From the IMG/VR virus record IMGVR_UViG_3300025418_000694, positions 1 through 64,000 of that record: a DNA stretch of 64,000 nucleotides. One strand, written 5' to 3'. The notes beneath the pieces were generated by a model, which was given only the letters and a program-made list of their open reading frames with translations, made no database searches and was not told where the DNA came from. This DNA comes from a virus. Below are positions 47,418-56,526 of this stretch, piece by piece; the first letter of the stretch is position 1; every line of letters begins with the position of its first letter. A program made the translations under genes and the position numbers.

Positions 47418-47693
47418 ATGGCTAAACCAATGGAAACAATGAAAGCAACTCTAATCAAGAATACGAGTAAAGGTGGAGCATGGCTTCTCAATTACCAGTT
47501 TATTCTTGATGGAACTGTGCGCCACGATACTACGCAGGCTTGGGCTAACCCTTCCGCAGCAAAGCGCGCTCTAAAAGAAATCGTATTGAGAGAAACACCT
47601 CGCAAGTCGATTAAAATGATTGCTAACAGGCAAGATGAGAACGACAAGCCAATCTCCTTTATTGGAGAGATTAACTATCGACCACTAAATTAG
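47418..47693 (+). CDS. Hypothetical protein (91 aa)
   Basis: Begins MAKPMETMKATLIKNTSKGG. Beta-rich (AWLLNYQFILDGTVRHDTTQ), then a basic helix (AAKRALKEIVLRETPRKSIK). Unknown function. Confidence 0.6.
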   Translation: MAKPMETMKATLIKNTSKGGAWLLNYQFILDGTVRHDTTQAWANPSAAKRALKEIVLRETPRKSIKMIANRQDENDKPISFIGEINYRPLN

Positions 47694-47713
47694 GGAGAGA
47701 GAGAAAGAGAGAA

Positions 47714-47836
47714 ATGGTTGATGACGACCCTTTTGATGAAGATATAGATATTGAAGAAGATTGGATTGAGGAAGATGACGAAGAAGAAGTCGAGTGGGAA
47801 GATGAAGAAGATTTCGGAGAGTATATTGGAGAGTAA
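47714..47836 (+). CDS. Extremely acidic mini-protein (40 aa)
   Basis: Begins MVDDDPFDEDIDIEEDWIEE, then DDEEEVEWEDEEDFGEYIGE. Over half Asp/Glu. Highly acidic phage peptides can act as DNA mimics or anti-restriction factors. Another frame overlaps its end. Called with caution. Confidence 0.5.
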   Translation: MVDDDPFDEDIDIEEDWIEEDDEEEVEWEDEEDFGEYIGE

Positions 47837-48002
47837 TCCCAATTACGTTACAGTAGAGGAGTTTACTCAAAGATACGCCAATGCTCTTGGCGGTTATCTA
47901 GCAGGGTCTTTTCCTAATGGAGAGACTCACGTAGTAGATTTAATGGTAAGCGCTTCCTGTTTTGCTGAAGCGTCGTTCTATTTGTTTGATAACTTCTTTT
48001 AG
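47826..48002 (+). CDS. Small protein, TTG start (58 aa)
   Basis: TTG at 47826 has GGAG 6 nt upstream. Product ESNPNYVTVEEFTQRYANAL after Met, later HVVDLMVSASCFAEASFYLF. Earlier in-frame ATGs lie inside the acidic gene. Last gene of the plus block. Start uncertain. Confidence 0.5.
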   Translation: MESNPNYVTVEEFTQRYANALGGYLAGSFPNGETHVVDLMVSASCFAEASFYLFDNFF

Positions 48003-48129
48003 TAGAAACCACAGAAGGGCGTTAAAGCGCTTTCCTGCCTTTCCACGCTAAGGGCGGTCATGACCTTGTAATTGTTTTTTATCATATTTTGGGCAATTAC
48101 AGGCGAGCCGTACCTGCGCCTTATGTGAG

Positions 48130-48158
48130 AAACCCCCCGATTCGTTCACGGGGGGTTT
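48130..48158. terminator. Bidirectional terminator between plus block and nrdJ
   Basis: AAACCCCCCG at 48130-48139 pairs with CGGGGGGTTT at 48149-48158. T-rich on the plus side and A/T-rich on the other. It serves the converging transcripts. Confidence 0.85.
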
Positions 48159-48164
48159 TACTAT

Positions 48165-50201
48165 TTACTGATTGTCTTTAATCAGTTTAACTTCACACGC
48201 GTCTGTCGTACAGTAAGCCTCTCCAACTGCGTCATAAGCCATGCCAGCGTACACGCCAGCAAAGTCTATTGGAAAGAGAGTCATACGATAATTCTCATAA
48301 TCATCTTCAGTAATTTGAGTGTAAGGCATTTGGTTATAGACCATGTTTCCTGAAGGTAAGAAAGAGATAGTCTTTAATTGACCGTCATACAAATGTAGAA
48401 CAGTTCCAACATCTTTAGATTCCGACTCTGGATTAAAAGAGACAGTTACAGAGACAGAATTGTCACTCCAATAACGTTGAGCTGTGGCAGCTAGAGCTAC
48501 CTTTTCATAGATAGAGACATCTTTCTCAGAGCGTTTAGCATTAGATTTGACTGGAAAGTAGACTACAGAGGTAGTATCAGGAGATTCCATAGCAGGTTCT
48601 ACTTTATATTGAGCCATCTTAAAGAGAGGAAGCATTGGATCATTGTTTCCAAAGCGGATGGCACGTAGGAAGTATTCTCCACCAACAGACCAATGAACTC
48701 CTGGACTCTCACCTGCCAAGATAGAGACAGTTCCCGAAGGCTTTACAGTTGTAGTCTTAATTGACTCACGGATACCAAGCCACTCTGAATAGCCCTTGTC
48801 ATAACTTTGGATAGTGCCGTAGCCCTCATCCATCCATTGACGCAAGGCTGGTAGCCCTTTGTTATCTGCGAAGTTAGCCACACCTGACATGGAAGTTCCA
48901 ATACGGCGATTGCGTTGCATGATTGCGTTAGTCTCTTCCCAGTGAGTAGGCAGGAGAGTGACTGTCTTGGCATAGAGATAGGCAAACTTAAGAGTTCGCT
49001 TAAAGTCATCTAAAGAGTCATGGCGGTTGAGATAAGTCTCAACGAGCGTACAACACTCATAGGATTCAAGAGACTGTTCGGCACATGGGTTATATCCAGA
49101 AGCGCGCCAGTCTTTATTGTTGATTGGGTCAGCCAAGCGACCATACTTACGAGTGACATCCATCCAGATAACCCCAGGCTCACCATTGAGGGCAATGCCA
49201 TCAATAATAGAATCCAAGTTATCGCCAACATTTACCTCTACGGAGTTGTTAGACATCCAAGCCCAGCCAGGCTTATCAGCATCGTAGGAGTTTCTTTTTG
49301 GGAATACTTTAGGGTTCTTTAGATTTAAGAAGGTTTGATCATCCAGTCTACCCATTAGAAGCTCAGCTGAGCGGCGGACGTTACCAGAGACCACGCATAC
49401 TCCGATTAGGTTACCCAAATCAGCAATGTCTACTCTAGAAAGCTTCTCTCCAGCCTTATTCTTGAATATAGAACGGATGTGCTTGTGTAATCTTTCAAGA
49501 GGCTCTGGGCCTGCAGCTGTGCCGCCAAATGTTTTGATTGGAACGCCTGCTGGACGTACTAAACTGTAATCAAACTTATACTTAGGCTGGTCTGGCTTTA
49601 GATACGAGTTGATTAGCAAAGCAACAGACTCAACCCATCCCTCACGGGTATCAGCTACCTGGTATACCGCCTCCTCATCAGTTGGCTGGTAAATAGTAAA
49701 GTCTTTATCAGCACCCTTGTCATCAAAGCCAACACCCACACCTAGCATTGAGGCTTCCATTAGGAAGGCAAATGGCTTGGCTGGATCGTTCTTTGTCATA
49801 GACGCAGTTGATACAAAAGAACAGTTTTGGAGAGCTGCTGAATTGCGCTGCTCATTTACAAGGGGAGTTCCCATTACCCATAGACCGCGTCCTGGTGGAG
49901 TCCACTTTAGAGTAAACAAGCGGTCAAAGGCTTCTTTAGCAGAAGCTTGAGCTTTAGAATCATTCCAAGGAAGACGGTTGGTTTTGCAATGGTCTTTCTG
50001 TAGAGAATACATACCGTTGATGACTCTCTCACAGACATCTACCCAAGTCTCTTTTGTGCCGTCCTCTTTAAGTCTAGAGTAGGTTCTAAGGAAGGTAATC
50101 TCACCGACTGAGTTTCCAGCGGCATCTTGATAGCCCCAAGGGACTTTCTTAGACCGATAACCTGAGACGAATTCCTCTGCTAGACGAAAGGACAATGCCA
50201 T
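48165..50201 (-). CDS. nrdJ: Class II (B12-dependent) ribonucleoside-triphosphate reductase (678 aa)
   Basis: Converts ribonucleotides to deoxyribonucleotides using adenosylcobalamin. ALQNCSFVSTASM near residue 126 carries the first redox Cys. GYNPCAEQSLESYECCTLVE near 360 carries the second redox Cys, catalytic NPCxE and the radical Cys. TVKPSGTVSILAGESPGVHW near 486 is the nucleotide-binding loop. The C-terminal YCTTDACEVK has the CxxxxC that receives reducing electrons. The single-chain Lactobacillus leichmannii-like form is common in actinophages. It needs oxygen-independent B12 supply from the host. Confidence 0.9.
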   Translation of the reverse strand: MALSFRLAEEFVSGYRSKKVPWGYQDAAGNSVGEITFLRTYSRLKEDGTKETWVDVCERVINGMYSLQKDHCKTNRLPWNDSKAQASAKEAFDRLFTLKWTPPGRGLWVMGTPLVNEQRNSAALQNCSFVSTASMTKNDPAKPFAFLMEASMLGVGVGFDDKGADKDFTIYQPTDEEAVYQVADTREGWVESVALLINSYLKPDQPKYKFDYSLVRPAGVPIKTFGGTAAGPEPLERLHKHIRSIFKNKAGEKLSRVDIADLGNLIGVCVVSGNVRRSAELLMGRLDDQTFLNLKNPKVFPKRNSYDADKPGWAWMSNNSVEVNVGDNLDSIIDGIALNGEPGVIWMDVTRKYGRLADPINNKDWRASGYNPCAEQSLESYECCTLVETYLNRHDSLDDFKRTLKFAYLYAKTVTLLPTHWEETNAIMQRNRRIGTSMSGVANFADNKGLPALRQWMDEGYGTIQSYDKGYSEWLGIRESIKTTTVKPSGTVSILAGESPGVHWSVGGEYFLRAIRFGNNDPMLPLFKMAQYKVEPAMESPDTTSVVYFPVKSNAKRSEKDVSIYEKVALAATAQRYWSDNSVSVTVSFNPESESKDVGTVLHLYDGQLKTISFLPSGNMVYNQMPYTQITEDDYENYRMTLFPIDFAGVYAGMAYDAVGEAYCTTDACEVKLIKDNQ

Positions 50202-50307
50202 CGAAACACCCCGTATTCTGTAGTAAGTTTTATAGTTTAAGTGGAAAATTTCTGTAGTTCAGCGGGAAGGTACTTTCCAACTCTGGTAGTACCAAGTTAT
50301 ATGATAA

Positions 50308-51762
50308 CTAGCCGTCCGTCAGACCTTTGATTACTTCGTCAGTTTCGGCCTGATTGAGACCCTGATTAGGTAATTCTTTAAGGACATTTGCCCTATCTCC
50401 GAAGATAGAACTGAGCACTCCTGCCCCGCCTTGGCGCTCTACTGTCATGCGGATAAACTCTCTTGAGTCATCTAATTCTTTAGTCGTTTTAATCAATTTG
50501 AATAGGCGGTCAATCTCTTTAGAAACATTGGGATCGGCGTATCCACCGTTCATTTCTTCAGAAAAACGCATAAAAGCAACCCTTTGCCCCTGCATTTCAA
50601 TGATTGCATTGATGAGTGATTTGAGTTGTTCTTTGGTCTTTACCTCTACTGGAAGCTTGAAAGCACATACTGATTGAGGCTTAAAAGCAGGGCAGTTAGA
50701 GGCTACAAAGCAGGTATCACATACACGTAAACTCGATTGTTGTGAGTGTACGGTGGACACTTCTTTAATAGTTCCATCTGGGTCAATTACCTGTTCTGAA
50801 GCGTATCCAAAGACGGGTAAATTGCCCATTTCTTCTGGATTACGTGGCAAAAGTTTTCCTACTTCTAAGGGCTTCTTATCAATAGTTGAGGGGGTAGTTT
50901 CTCCATTTTCTGGAGTCGCTGGTATGTCCTTATTATCATATAACTTCTCTGGTTCTTCTGGTGACATACCGTTTAACCTCGCTTCAAATTGAAGGTAAGA
51001 CCATACCGCTAAACGGCAGACTTCCTTATCGTCGTCTTCTAAAATCTTCTCTACGTCCAACCCAGCCTTGTTATAGGCGTTCCTATACCTAGGGCGAGCT
51101 TGGTCTTTCATACGGGCTGGGTAGCGGTTTAACTTAGTTCCGTCCCAGACAATGGTCTCTCCATTACGCATAGGGCTGAGCCATGACATAGTGCTGGCAG
51201 TCTCACAGGTGATCTGGCGCAGTATCTCGGGCTTGGCTGAGCCTAGCACATGAAACCTTGTACCTTGAGTACGAACAAGTGTTCTGGTCACTGTTAACAG
51301 CTGTGAGCTGTTCTCTAGGGATTCTCCAGGAATTGCTATGTCTAAGTACCTATCTCCGAGTAGATTAAGCTCAGCAAATCCAGAATCGAAGTGCCAAGTA
51401 GGCAGGAACTTACCTGGTGGCACCTGAGCCCACACAGTGCGGCGCTGTTCCTCTACAAAGTCGGGGTTATCTACAGTTATCTCGCTGAACATATTGATAC
51501 GGTCAATGTTGTTAGCAATAAAATCCTCATACTCAGCTGCAAAGATCTCTAGCTCAAGCTGGTCTAACTCCGTATCCTTGGGTACTCCTGGGTATACATA
51601 AATGTAGAAATGGTCTTTGAAGTAATTCTTCAATAGATATGTTTTTTGAGGCAGCCCCCGCTTCTGAAGGCCCCAGAAGCTAACGCCAACGTGGGTAGCT
51701 GAGGTACTTTCTAGTAAAGTGCGGTTGCTAGGAATCTCTGCTCCTAAGTAAACGAACTTCAT
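50308..51762 (-). CDS. Possible tRNA-guanine transglycosylase/DpdA-like protein (484 aa)
   Basis: Begins MKFVYLGAEIPSNRTLLEST. Near residue 190 FHVLGSAKPEILRQITCETA and TMSWLSPMRNGETI resemble the LG...S.SW...RxG region of TGT and DpdA enzymes, which swap guanine for deazaguanines in tRNA or DNA. The C-terminal 200 residues hold CDTCFVASNCPAFKPQSVCA, a Cys cluster that may bind zinc. No queuosine-precursor genes lie nearby. Low-moderate confidence. Confidence 0.4.
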   Translation of the reverse strand: MKFVYLGAEIPSNRTLLESTSATHVGVSFWGLQKRGLPQKTYLLKNYFKDHFYIYVYPGVPKDTELDQLELEIFAAEYEDFIANNIDRINMFSEITVDNPDFVEEQRRTVWAQVPPGKFLPTWHFDSGFAELNLLGDRYLDIAIPGESLENSSQLLTVTRTLVRTQGTRFHVLGSAKPEILRQITCETASTMSWLSPMRNGETIVWDGTKLNRYPARMKDQARPRYRNAYNKAGLDVEKILEDDDKEVCRLAVWSYLQFEARLNGMSPEEPEKLYDNKDIPATPENGETTPSTIDKKPLEVGKLLPRNPEEMGNLPVFGYASEQVIDPDGTIKEVSTVHSQQSSLRVCDTCFVASNCPAFKPQSVCAFKLPVEVKTKEQLKSLINAIIEMQGQRVAFMRFSEEMNGGYADPNVSKEIDRLFKLIKTTKELDDSREFIRMTVERQGGAGVLSSIFGDRANVLKELPNQGLNQAETDEVIKGLTDG

Positions 51763-52220
51763 TGGACTCTAGTGTCTTCTAGGAAAGCTTCCTGTTGTTT
51801 AACAATCTCGCCTTTAATTTTGTCCCAAGACTTAACGCCCTGACGGCCATCTGGACGGAACTTCTCTGTTAAATAGACTGGGTGTAGAAACATTAAAGTG
51901 GTGACCCCAATCTCTAGAAGTCGTGCTGCTAACTCAGGGTCCGATGTTATTACAAGATCGACCTGCCCTTGACCGCGGCAGTATTCCACTTGGCGTAACT
52001 CTAAGAAGTCAGCACCTATGGCTACATCTGGCCCAACAATGTCATCAATAAAATTGGCTTTGTTCTCTCTTAACCAACGGTCTCCTAGCGCTTTATTAGG
52101 GCATAGAAGAAGCACACGGCCTTTGTCTTTTAAGGTACGGAACAAGGACATGCCTTGAGGGATTGGGGCGTTAGTTACTGTGTTACGCAATACGCCGTCG
52201 ATAAAAATAAGTGTTGCCAC
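51759..52220 (-). CDS. HAD-like phosphatase (153 aa)
   Basis: ATLIFIDGVLRNTVTNAPIP at the N-terminus has the motif-I shape (hydrophobic, xDGVL), but the first Asp of DxD is Ile-Asp-Gly here, so catalysis is uncertain. VLLLCPNKALGDRWLRE matches motif II and VDLVITSDPELAARLLEIG motif IV. Overlaps the previous gene by ATGA. May be a degenerate HAD. Confidence 0.55.
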   Translation of the reverse strand: MATLIFIDGVLRNTVTNAPIPQGMSLFRTLKDKGRVLLLCPNKALGDRWLRENKANFIDDIVGPDVAIGADFLELRQVEYCRGQGQVDLVITSDPELAARLLEIGVTTLMFLHPVYLTEKFRPDGRQGVKSWDKIKGEIVKQQEAFLEDTRVQ

Positions 52221-52263
52221 GAGTTGTACCCTACTACTAATTACAGATTGTTGTTAAATTGTT

Positions 52264-53193
52264 TTATCTTCCACCGATTGCTCGGCGGATTAAGGTATCA
52301 ACATTAGGCAGTTCCATGCCGTATGTTTGCTCCTCAAATACTTTCTTTCCTTTTGCGGATATATCCTTAAGCTTCTTAAGTGCTTGAATCGTACCCGTTT
52401 CTTTACCTGCTTGCCAGCGATAGTTAGCTGGATCCATATATCCTAGCCCAGATTCACTGAAAGCATATCTGCGACCTTTGTGGATATCTTCAAAAAGGGC
52501 TACTCCCTGATCTATAGCTAACTTCAATGCGGCTTCAGCATTACGGCGAGCTGTATCTGTAGGGGCGCTTCCTATAGATGTTAAGGCTGCTGAGTACCGT
52601 GAAAGGATATCACTTGTTAATGATGTATCTTTCTGCACTTTCTGCTCTAGCATCTTATTTTTAGGAGCTGCTTTAGTTTCTGGCTGAACAGTCCAATCGT
52701 CATTAGTAAGTGAATAAGCGGCATAGGGCTTAATCTGTCTAATATCAGACTTTACATTTACATAGAAGGTAAGTTCAAATGCGCCCAAGAAATTAGAAGT
52801 TAATGGATGCAGGTCATTTCTGAAGTCTTCATTGAACATAGCTGCAATTTGCTTATCGCTCAAAGCTTTGTACTCTGGATTAGATTGGCGGAACATTAGG
52901 TAATTTATACCAATTAAACAGTCTAAATCTGCTGGTGTTCTTGAAGCTGTCCATTGATAGCTTACTCCAGAGCCAGCTAACCAAACAGTTGTGTAAGCCT
53001 CTGGGTTGTAATAGTGCATGCTTAGATGCTCAAATAGGACTCTAATAATGGCAGAGCGTACAGAGGGAACAATCTTCCCATCTCTGAATAAACGTGGATC
53101 TAGACCTGCGCCTGGAGCGCTGAAATATGAGGTCTCAGATGGCTGTAACGAAACAGGCTCTGCTTGTTGCGCTAATGTCTCGTACAAATCCAT
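52264..53193 (-). CDS. Nucleotidyltransferase-like protein (309 aa)
   Basis: VWLAGSGVSYQWTASRTPAD followed by LDCLIGIN near residue 70 matches the GSx...DxDxxI core of minimal nucleotidyltransferases (DLD at 90-92). FELTFYVNVKSDI may be the third strand. The C-terminal half is helical. Could modify nucleotides, RNA or antibiotics; no partner is visible. Confidence 0.6.
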   Translation of the reverse strand: MDLYETLAQQAEPVSLQPSETSYFSAPGAGLDPRLFRDGKIVPSVRSAIIRVLFEHLSMHYYNPEAYTTVWLAGSGVSYQWTASRTPADLDCLIGINYLMFRQSNPEYKALSDKQIAAMFNEDFRNDLHPLTSNFLGAFELTFYVNVKSDIRQIKPYAAYSLTNDDWTVQPETKAAPKNKMLEQKVQKDTSLTSDILSRYSAALTSIGSAPTDTARRNAEAALKLAIDQGVALFEDIHKGRRYAFSESGLGYMDPANYRWQAGKETGTIQALKKLKDISAKGKKVFEEQTYGMELPNVDTLIRRAIGGR

Positions 53194-53200
53194 TTAGATA

Positions 53201-53410
53201 TTATAGTTCGTTTTTACGTTGTTCTTTGTGGGTAATGTCGTAGCGCTTGGTTTTTTCTTCAACCTCTTCTTTAACTTTAGACACAAAACCGCAATCTTGG
53301 TGGGCATTGACAAATCGCTGACCCCAGACTAGGCCTATGGTTTCGTTTTCTAGCGAGTCTACTTGAAGCGTAGCTCCACAGTTACAAGACATTTCTACGA
53401 ACATAGCCAA
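53201..53410 (-). CDS. Small zinc-ribbon-like protein (69 aa)
   Basis: Begins MAMFVEMSCNCGATLQVDSL, then FVNAHQDCGFVSKVKEEVEE. CxC and a later H..DC give a possible metal site. Unknown function. Confidence 0.6.
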   Translation of the reverse strand: MAMFVEMSCNCGATLQVDSLENETIGLVWGQRFVNAHQDCGFVSKVKEEVEEKTKRYDITHKEQRKNEL

Positions 53411-53475
53411 CCACCTTTATCTATTAGTGTAAATACAGTATACCTGTTTTATACATCAGTAAAAAGGGTTAAAGG

Positions 53476-54021
53476 TTACTTGTACAAACCCTTTTCTTTG
53501 TAGGCTTTTTGTTGAACCATCATCTTGTAAGGGCAGAAATCACAAAGAAATACTTTAATTGTAGACTTTCCTAAACCTTCTGCTTTACGCTCTTTATCGG
53601 TACCAGCGTTTAGTAGTTTTTTATCGGTTTTGTAATCAGAACAGTCTGTAGTTTTATTGTGCGCTTGCCAACATGCCATGGCGTCTTGGCTGTATGTATC
53701 TTTAGTCTCGTAAAAGTTAGTTCCAAATGCGTCTAAACCAGCAGTTAAAGGACTTCCTTTACCTGTGAATTGCTCTTTAATTTGGGAAATGATTGAGGCT
53801 TTTATCTTTGGAGTCATCCAATAGACAAAATTAACATCAGTAAGCATGCCCATGTGACCGCCACGCTCATGTGGGGAAACGGCTGCTTCTAAAAAGGGAT
53901 TTTCTGATTGATCGTATTTGCCATCACCTAGATACTTACCATTCTTAGCGTAAGGTAGCTCTTCAATGGTTTTACAGGTCTTGCATACGAGTAGGTTGAC
54001 GCGCTCTTCATCTAGTTCCAT
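53476..54021 (-). CDS. Cys-rich hypothetical protein (181 aa)
   Basis: LLVCKTCKTIEELPYAKNG near residue 10 has CxxC. HERGGHMGMLTDVNFVYWMT is a central core. CWQAHNKTTDCSDYKTDKK and VFLCDFCPYKMMVQQKAYK supply three more Cys groups. It may bind iron-sulfur or zinc. Unknown function. Confidence 0.6.
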   Translation of the reverse strand: MELDEERVNLLVCKTCKTIEELPYAKNGKYLGDGKYDQSENPFLEAAVSPHERGGHMGMLTDVNFVYWMTPKIKASIISQIKEQFTGKGSPLTAGLDAFGTNFYETKDTYSQDAMACWQAHNKTTDCSDYKTDKKLLNAGTDKERKAEGLGKSTIKVFLCDFCPYKMMVQQKAYKEKGLYK

Positions 54022-54067
54022 GTGGTGATCCTATCATATGTTCCGATTAGCGCCTAAAGGCGCAGTA

Positions 54068-54361
54068 TTACTTCTTTCTAGCGGCTAATTTGGCTCTTGC
54101 TGCAGCCATAGCTTTTTCTTTAGCATACTTATTTGTAGCAGTATTGGCTGCTTGAACTTTTAACTTCTCTTTATGCTCTGCTTCTTCTGTGGTTACAGCT
54201 ACTGCCCGAGCAACAGGCTCTTCACTCTTAATTTTTTGAGGGGCAGTTTCTTGTTGAACTGCTTGAATCTGACGTGTAGGTTCAATAGGTTTAGAGACAG
54301 GGGTAGTGCCGCCAAAACGATCTATTACAGAAGGCCTAGTTCCTGTTGAAGGACGACCCAT
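54068..54361 (-). CDS. Ala/Glu-rich protein (97 aa)
   Basis: Begins MGRPSTGTRPSVIDRFGGTT, then Glu/Ala/Lys-rich helices (AVTTEEAEHKEKLKVQAANT; MAAARAKLAARKK). Probably an elongated helix. Unknown function. Confidence 0.5.
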   Translation of the reverse strand: MGRPSTGTRPSVIDRFGGTTPVSKPIEPTRQIQAVQQETAPQKIKSEEPVARAVAVTTEEAEHKEKLKVQAANTATNKYAKEKAMAAARAKLAARKK

Positions 54362-54582
54362 TAGTATTTATCATACTCGTTAGGTACGTGACGTACGTGG
54401 CCTTCTCCAGGAAGAAAACTTTCTTGTTTACCTGTTAGGTCGTGGGAAACAGAATAATGTGGCATCCCATGTGAATCTTTTACGTTATTGCGTTCCCAAC
54501 CAGAAGCTTTACCAAGTGCGCCCATCATTTTTTCATGTGAGCCTACAGAACGACGAGTATCTCTTGCACGGTCTTTAGCCAT
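54361..54582 (-). CDS. MAKDRA-family small protein (73 aa)
   Basis: Begins MAKDRARDTRRSVGSHEKMM, sharing the MAKDRA-D-RR opening with the 78-aa gene at 32742-32978. Later DSHGMPHYSVSHDLTGKQES. Overlaps neighbours by TAATG. Unknown function. Confidence 0.55.
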   Translation of the reverse strand: MAKDRARDTRRSVGSHEKMMGALGKASGWERNNVKDSHGMPHYSVSHDLTGKQESFLPGEGHVRHVPNEYDKY

Positions 54583-54758
54583 TAGTTACCCCAATTTTTT
54601 GAACGCATATTAGGCGTTGTTACAGATTTAAGATGGGAAGCTGCGGAATTAAATTTTTCAGTTGAATCTTCTCCAGGCAGTCTTTCTATACGCGTCATAG
54701 CTTTTAGCACATTGCTATGTGCTTTTGCATATTTTTGCTGTTTAGCCATCTTTCCCAT
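54582..54758 (-). CDS. Small basic protein (58 aa)
   Basis: Begins MGKMAKQQKYAKAHSNVLKA, later ERLPGEDSTEKFNSAASHLK. TAATG overlap with the next gene. Unknown function. Confidence 0.5.
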   Translation of the reverse strand: MGKMAKQQKYAKAHSNVLKAMTRIERLPGEDSTEKFNSAASHLKSVTTPNMRSKNWGN

Positions 54759-54760
54759 AA

Positions 54761-54970
54761 TTAGTTACCTGCTGGGTTTACTTTGTTGGTCTCTTCTGAG
54801 TTTACAAAACCGTAGTTAAAATATGGATGTAGCCCTGAACGGTTTTTGACTACTAATTCATCGCCCATAGCAGGTGCGACCTCTGTGTTTGGACGGCGCT
54901 TACGATACTTGCCGTCAGTAGCACCCTCAGATAGGGATGCGTTCTCGGAACGTAGTTTACGTACGGTCAT
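54761..54970 (-). CDS. Small basic protein (69 aa)
   Basis: Begins MTVRKLRSENASLSEGATDG, later ELVVKNRSGLHPYFNYGFVN. ATGA overlap with the upstream gene. Unknown function. Confidence 0.5.
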   Translation of the reverse strand: MTVRKLRSENASLSEGATDGKYRKRRPNTEVAPAMGDELVVKNRSGLHPYFNYGFVNSEETNKVNPAGN

Positions 54971-55200
54971 GCCATGCGGCCTTTCACTAATGAGCTCTGC
55001 TTCCGTCTATTGCAAGATGGGCATAGCTCTTGGTTCATCAACGATTGTACAGGGTCAATACGCATGCCACAGGCTTTGCAGGGTCTATCGCCTACGTAAT
55101 TGGTCTTGCTTAAATCTTTTTGGGTCTGAAGGCTAACATCTTCTGCCCCAGCCATGCCATCGCCAGTTGAATCCGTAAATAGTCCTGGGTCATTGCTCAT
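54967..55200 (-). CDS. Zinc-ribbon protein (77 aa)
   Basis: GDRPCKACGMRIDPVQSLMN followed by QELCPSCNRRKQSSLVKG. Two CxxC pairs form a zinc ribbon with a basic tail, consistent with nucleic acid binding. Unknown function. Confidence 0.6.
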   Translation of the reverse strand: MSNDPGLFTDSTGDGMAGAEDVSLQTQKDLSKTNYVGDRPCKACGMRIDPVQSLMNQELCPSCNRRKQSSLVKGRMA

Positions 55201-55388
55201 TAGTAATCGCCTATTTCTGCATCAGCAGCTTGTGTATGTGCATGGTCTGCTGCTAAATCTCTACTATAAACACCGTGTGGGTCGTAATCATTGTTAGATT
55301 CGGTTTCTTTTTTCATATTAGCTTTTGCCCCTGTAATTTTTTTATACCCATGAGCTTCTGCTATAAAATCTGCAATATTGCGTCCCAT
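55200..55388 (-). CDS. Hypothetical protein (62 aa)
   Basis: Begins MGRNIADFIAEAHGYKKITG. Charged middle and His/Asp-rich end (HGVYSRDLAADHAHTQAADA). Coupled by TAATG. Unknown function. Confidence 0.5.
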   Translation of the reverse strand: MGRNIADFIAEAHGYKKITGAKANMKKETESNNDYDPHGVYSRDLAADHAHTQAADAEIGDY

Positions 55389-55747
55389 TAGATTGTTCCT
55401 CCTAGTGAGTTAGTGCTTGTGGATTCTTGAGTATTAGGGGTCTGGCTGAAGTCAGATTCTACACGCTGAGTTGTGGCAACTTTACGAGGCATTTGTGCAA
55501 TATCTTCAATAGTAATTTCATCTTCAGTATAGCCAAAGCGAGGGGGGAATAATTTAATTTGTGGCATTGGGGGGCGTACGTATGTTTGCAATTCGTCACG
55601 TCCCATTGTCCATGAGGCTAATGATTGACTCAATAGACGCTCTTGATTGGATTGGAACGGCCCGACGTATTCTTGCGGAGGATATGCAGCCTCGGGTGGT
55701 GCTACCCACGGTCTACGTCCGTAGACTCCATCAGCAAATTTTGTCAT
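55388..55747 (-). CDS. Hypothetical protein (119 aa)
   Basis: Begins MTKFADGVYGRRPWVAPPEA. Aromatic and Pro-rich (VRPPMPQIKLFPPRFGYTED), disordered end. Could be structural. Unknown function. Confidence 0.5.
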   Translation of the reverse strand: MTKFADGVYGRRPWVAPPEAAYPPQEYVGPFQSNQERLLSQSLASWTMGRDELQTYVRPPMPQIKLFPPRFGYTEDEITIEDIAQMPRKVATTQRVESDFSQTPNTQESTSTNSLGGTI

Positions 55748-55968
55748 TGGTTTCCCATATTTTTAATGTCGCTAAAAATGCCGACCATTGATCCAGCCTT
55801 ACCTTTACCTGAAAGACGATTTGCTCCAGGTAGGGTTACATGCTCTCCATCATGGTGCATAACATTTGTTTCTTTAGAGGCGCTTACTGTTGCATCTGGG
55901 CGAGTAAATTTAAGTACATCAGTCTTTTTAATTATTTGACTAGGCATTTGTGGCTTATCTATATTCAT
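55744..55968 (-). CDS. Hypothetical protein (74 aa)
   Basis: Begins MNIDKPQMPSQIIKKTDVLK, later HHDGEHVTLPGANRLSGKGK. ATGA overlap with the downstream gene. Unknown function. Confidence 0.5.
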   Translation of the reverse strand: MNIDKPQMPSQIIKKTDVLKFTRPDATVSASKETNVMHHDGEHVTLPGANRLSGKGKAGSMVGIFSDIKNMGNQ

Positions 55969-55969
55969 G

Positions 55970-56503
55970 CTATCTCCATGCTGGGCGCATACGCGCTACT
56001 TGGTCAACACGACGCTTGTCTAATGCCATAGGCGATGTGCTTCTGATATTAGCTTTACCATCATTTGGTAAGTGAGGTGCTGGAGCTGCATACGCATCTT
56101 CTACTCCACGCTTTACACGAATAACATTACCGTCCCTAACGCCTTTCATTTGGCGCCGAATTCCTCGCATAGCATCGAGTCCTTCTGGGTAGTAATAATC
56201 TTGTACATCAATGCGTTCACCTCTGTGAACACCACGTTGGTATGAACGCTGTCCTACACGTACCTTAAGTGCGTTAAGAACATTGTCTGAGGTGTCACGG
56301 CCACGGTCATCTCTGCGTGTACGAATAGTTCCTAGATAACCATCTGGATATTCTGCTTGAGGGGCGCGACCAACACCGATACGAAGGTAATCCAACTCAT
56401 TGCGAGCAACAGGAACACCGCCACCACCATAGACAGTGTTAGTTCCATACATGCCACCTGCGCCCAGATTCTGGACGTTTTGATGCGGGGATGGATTAGC
56501 CAT
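55970..56503 (-). CDS. Hypothetical Arg/Gly-rich protein (177 aa)
   Basis: Begins MANPSPHQNVQNLGAGGMYG. Arg- and Asp-rich (TRRDDRGRDTSDNVLNALKV; RGVHRGERIDVQDYYYPEGL). May bind nucleic acid or a virion surface. No family recognised. Confidence 0.5.
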   Translation of the reverse strand: MANPSPHQNVQNLGAGGMYGTNTVYGGGGVPVARNELDYLRIGVGRAPQAEYPDGYLGTIRTRRDDRGRDTSDNVLNALKVRVGQRSYQRGVHRGERIDVQDYYYPEGLDAMRGIRRQMKGVRDGNVIRVKRGVEDAYAAPAPHLPNDGKANIRSTSPMALDKRRVDQVARMRPAWR

Positions 56504-56526
56504 GTATTAAGAATACGCCTAATTAA

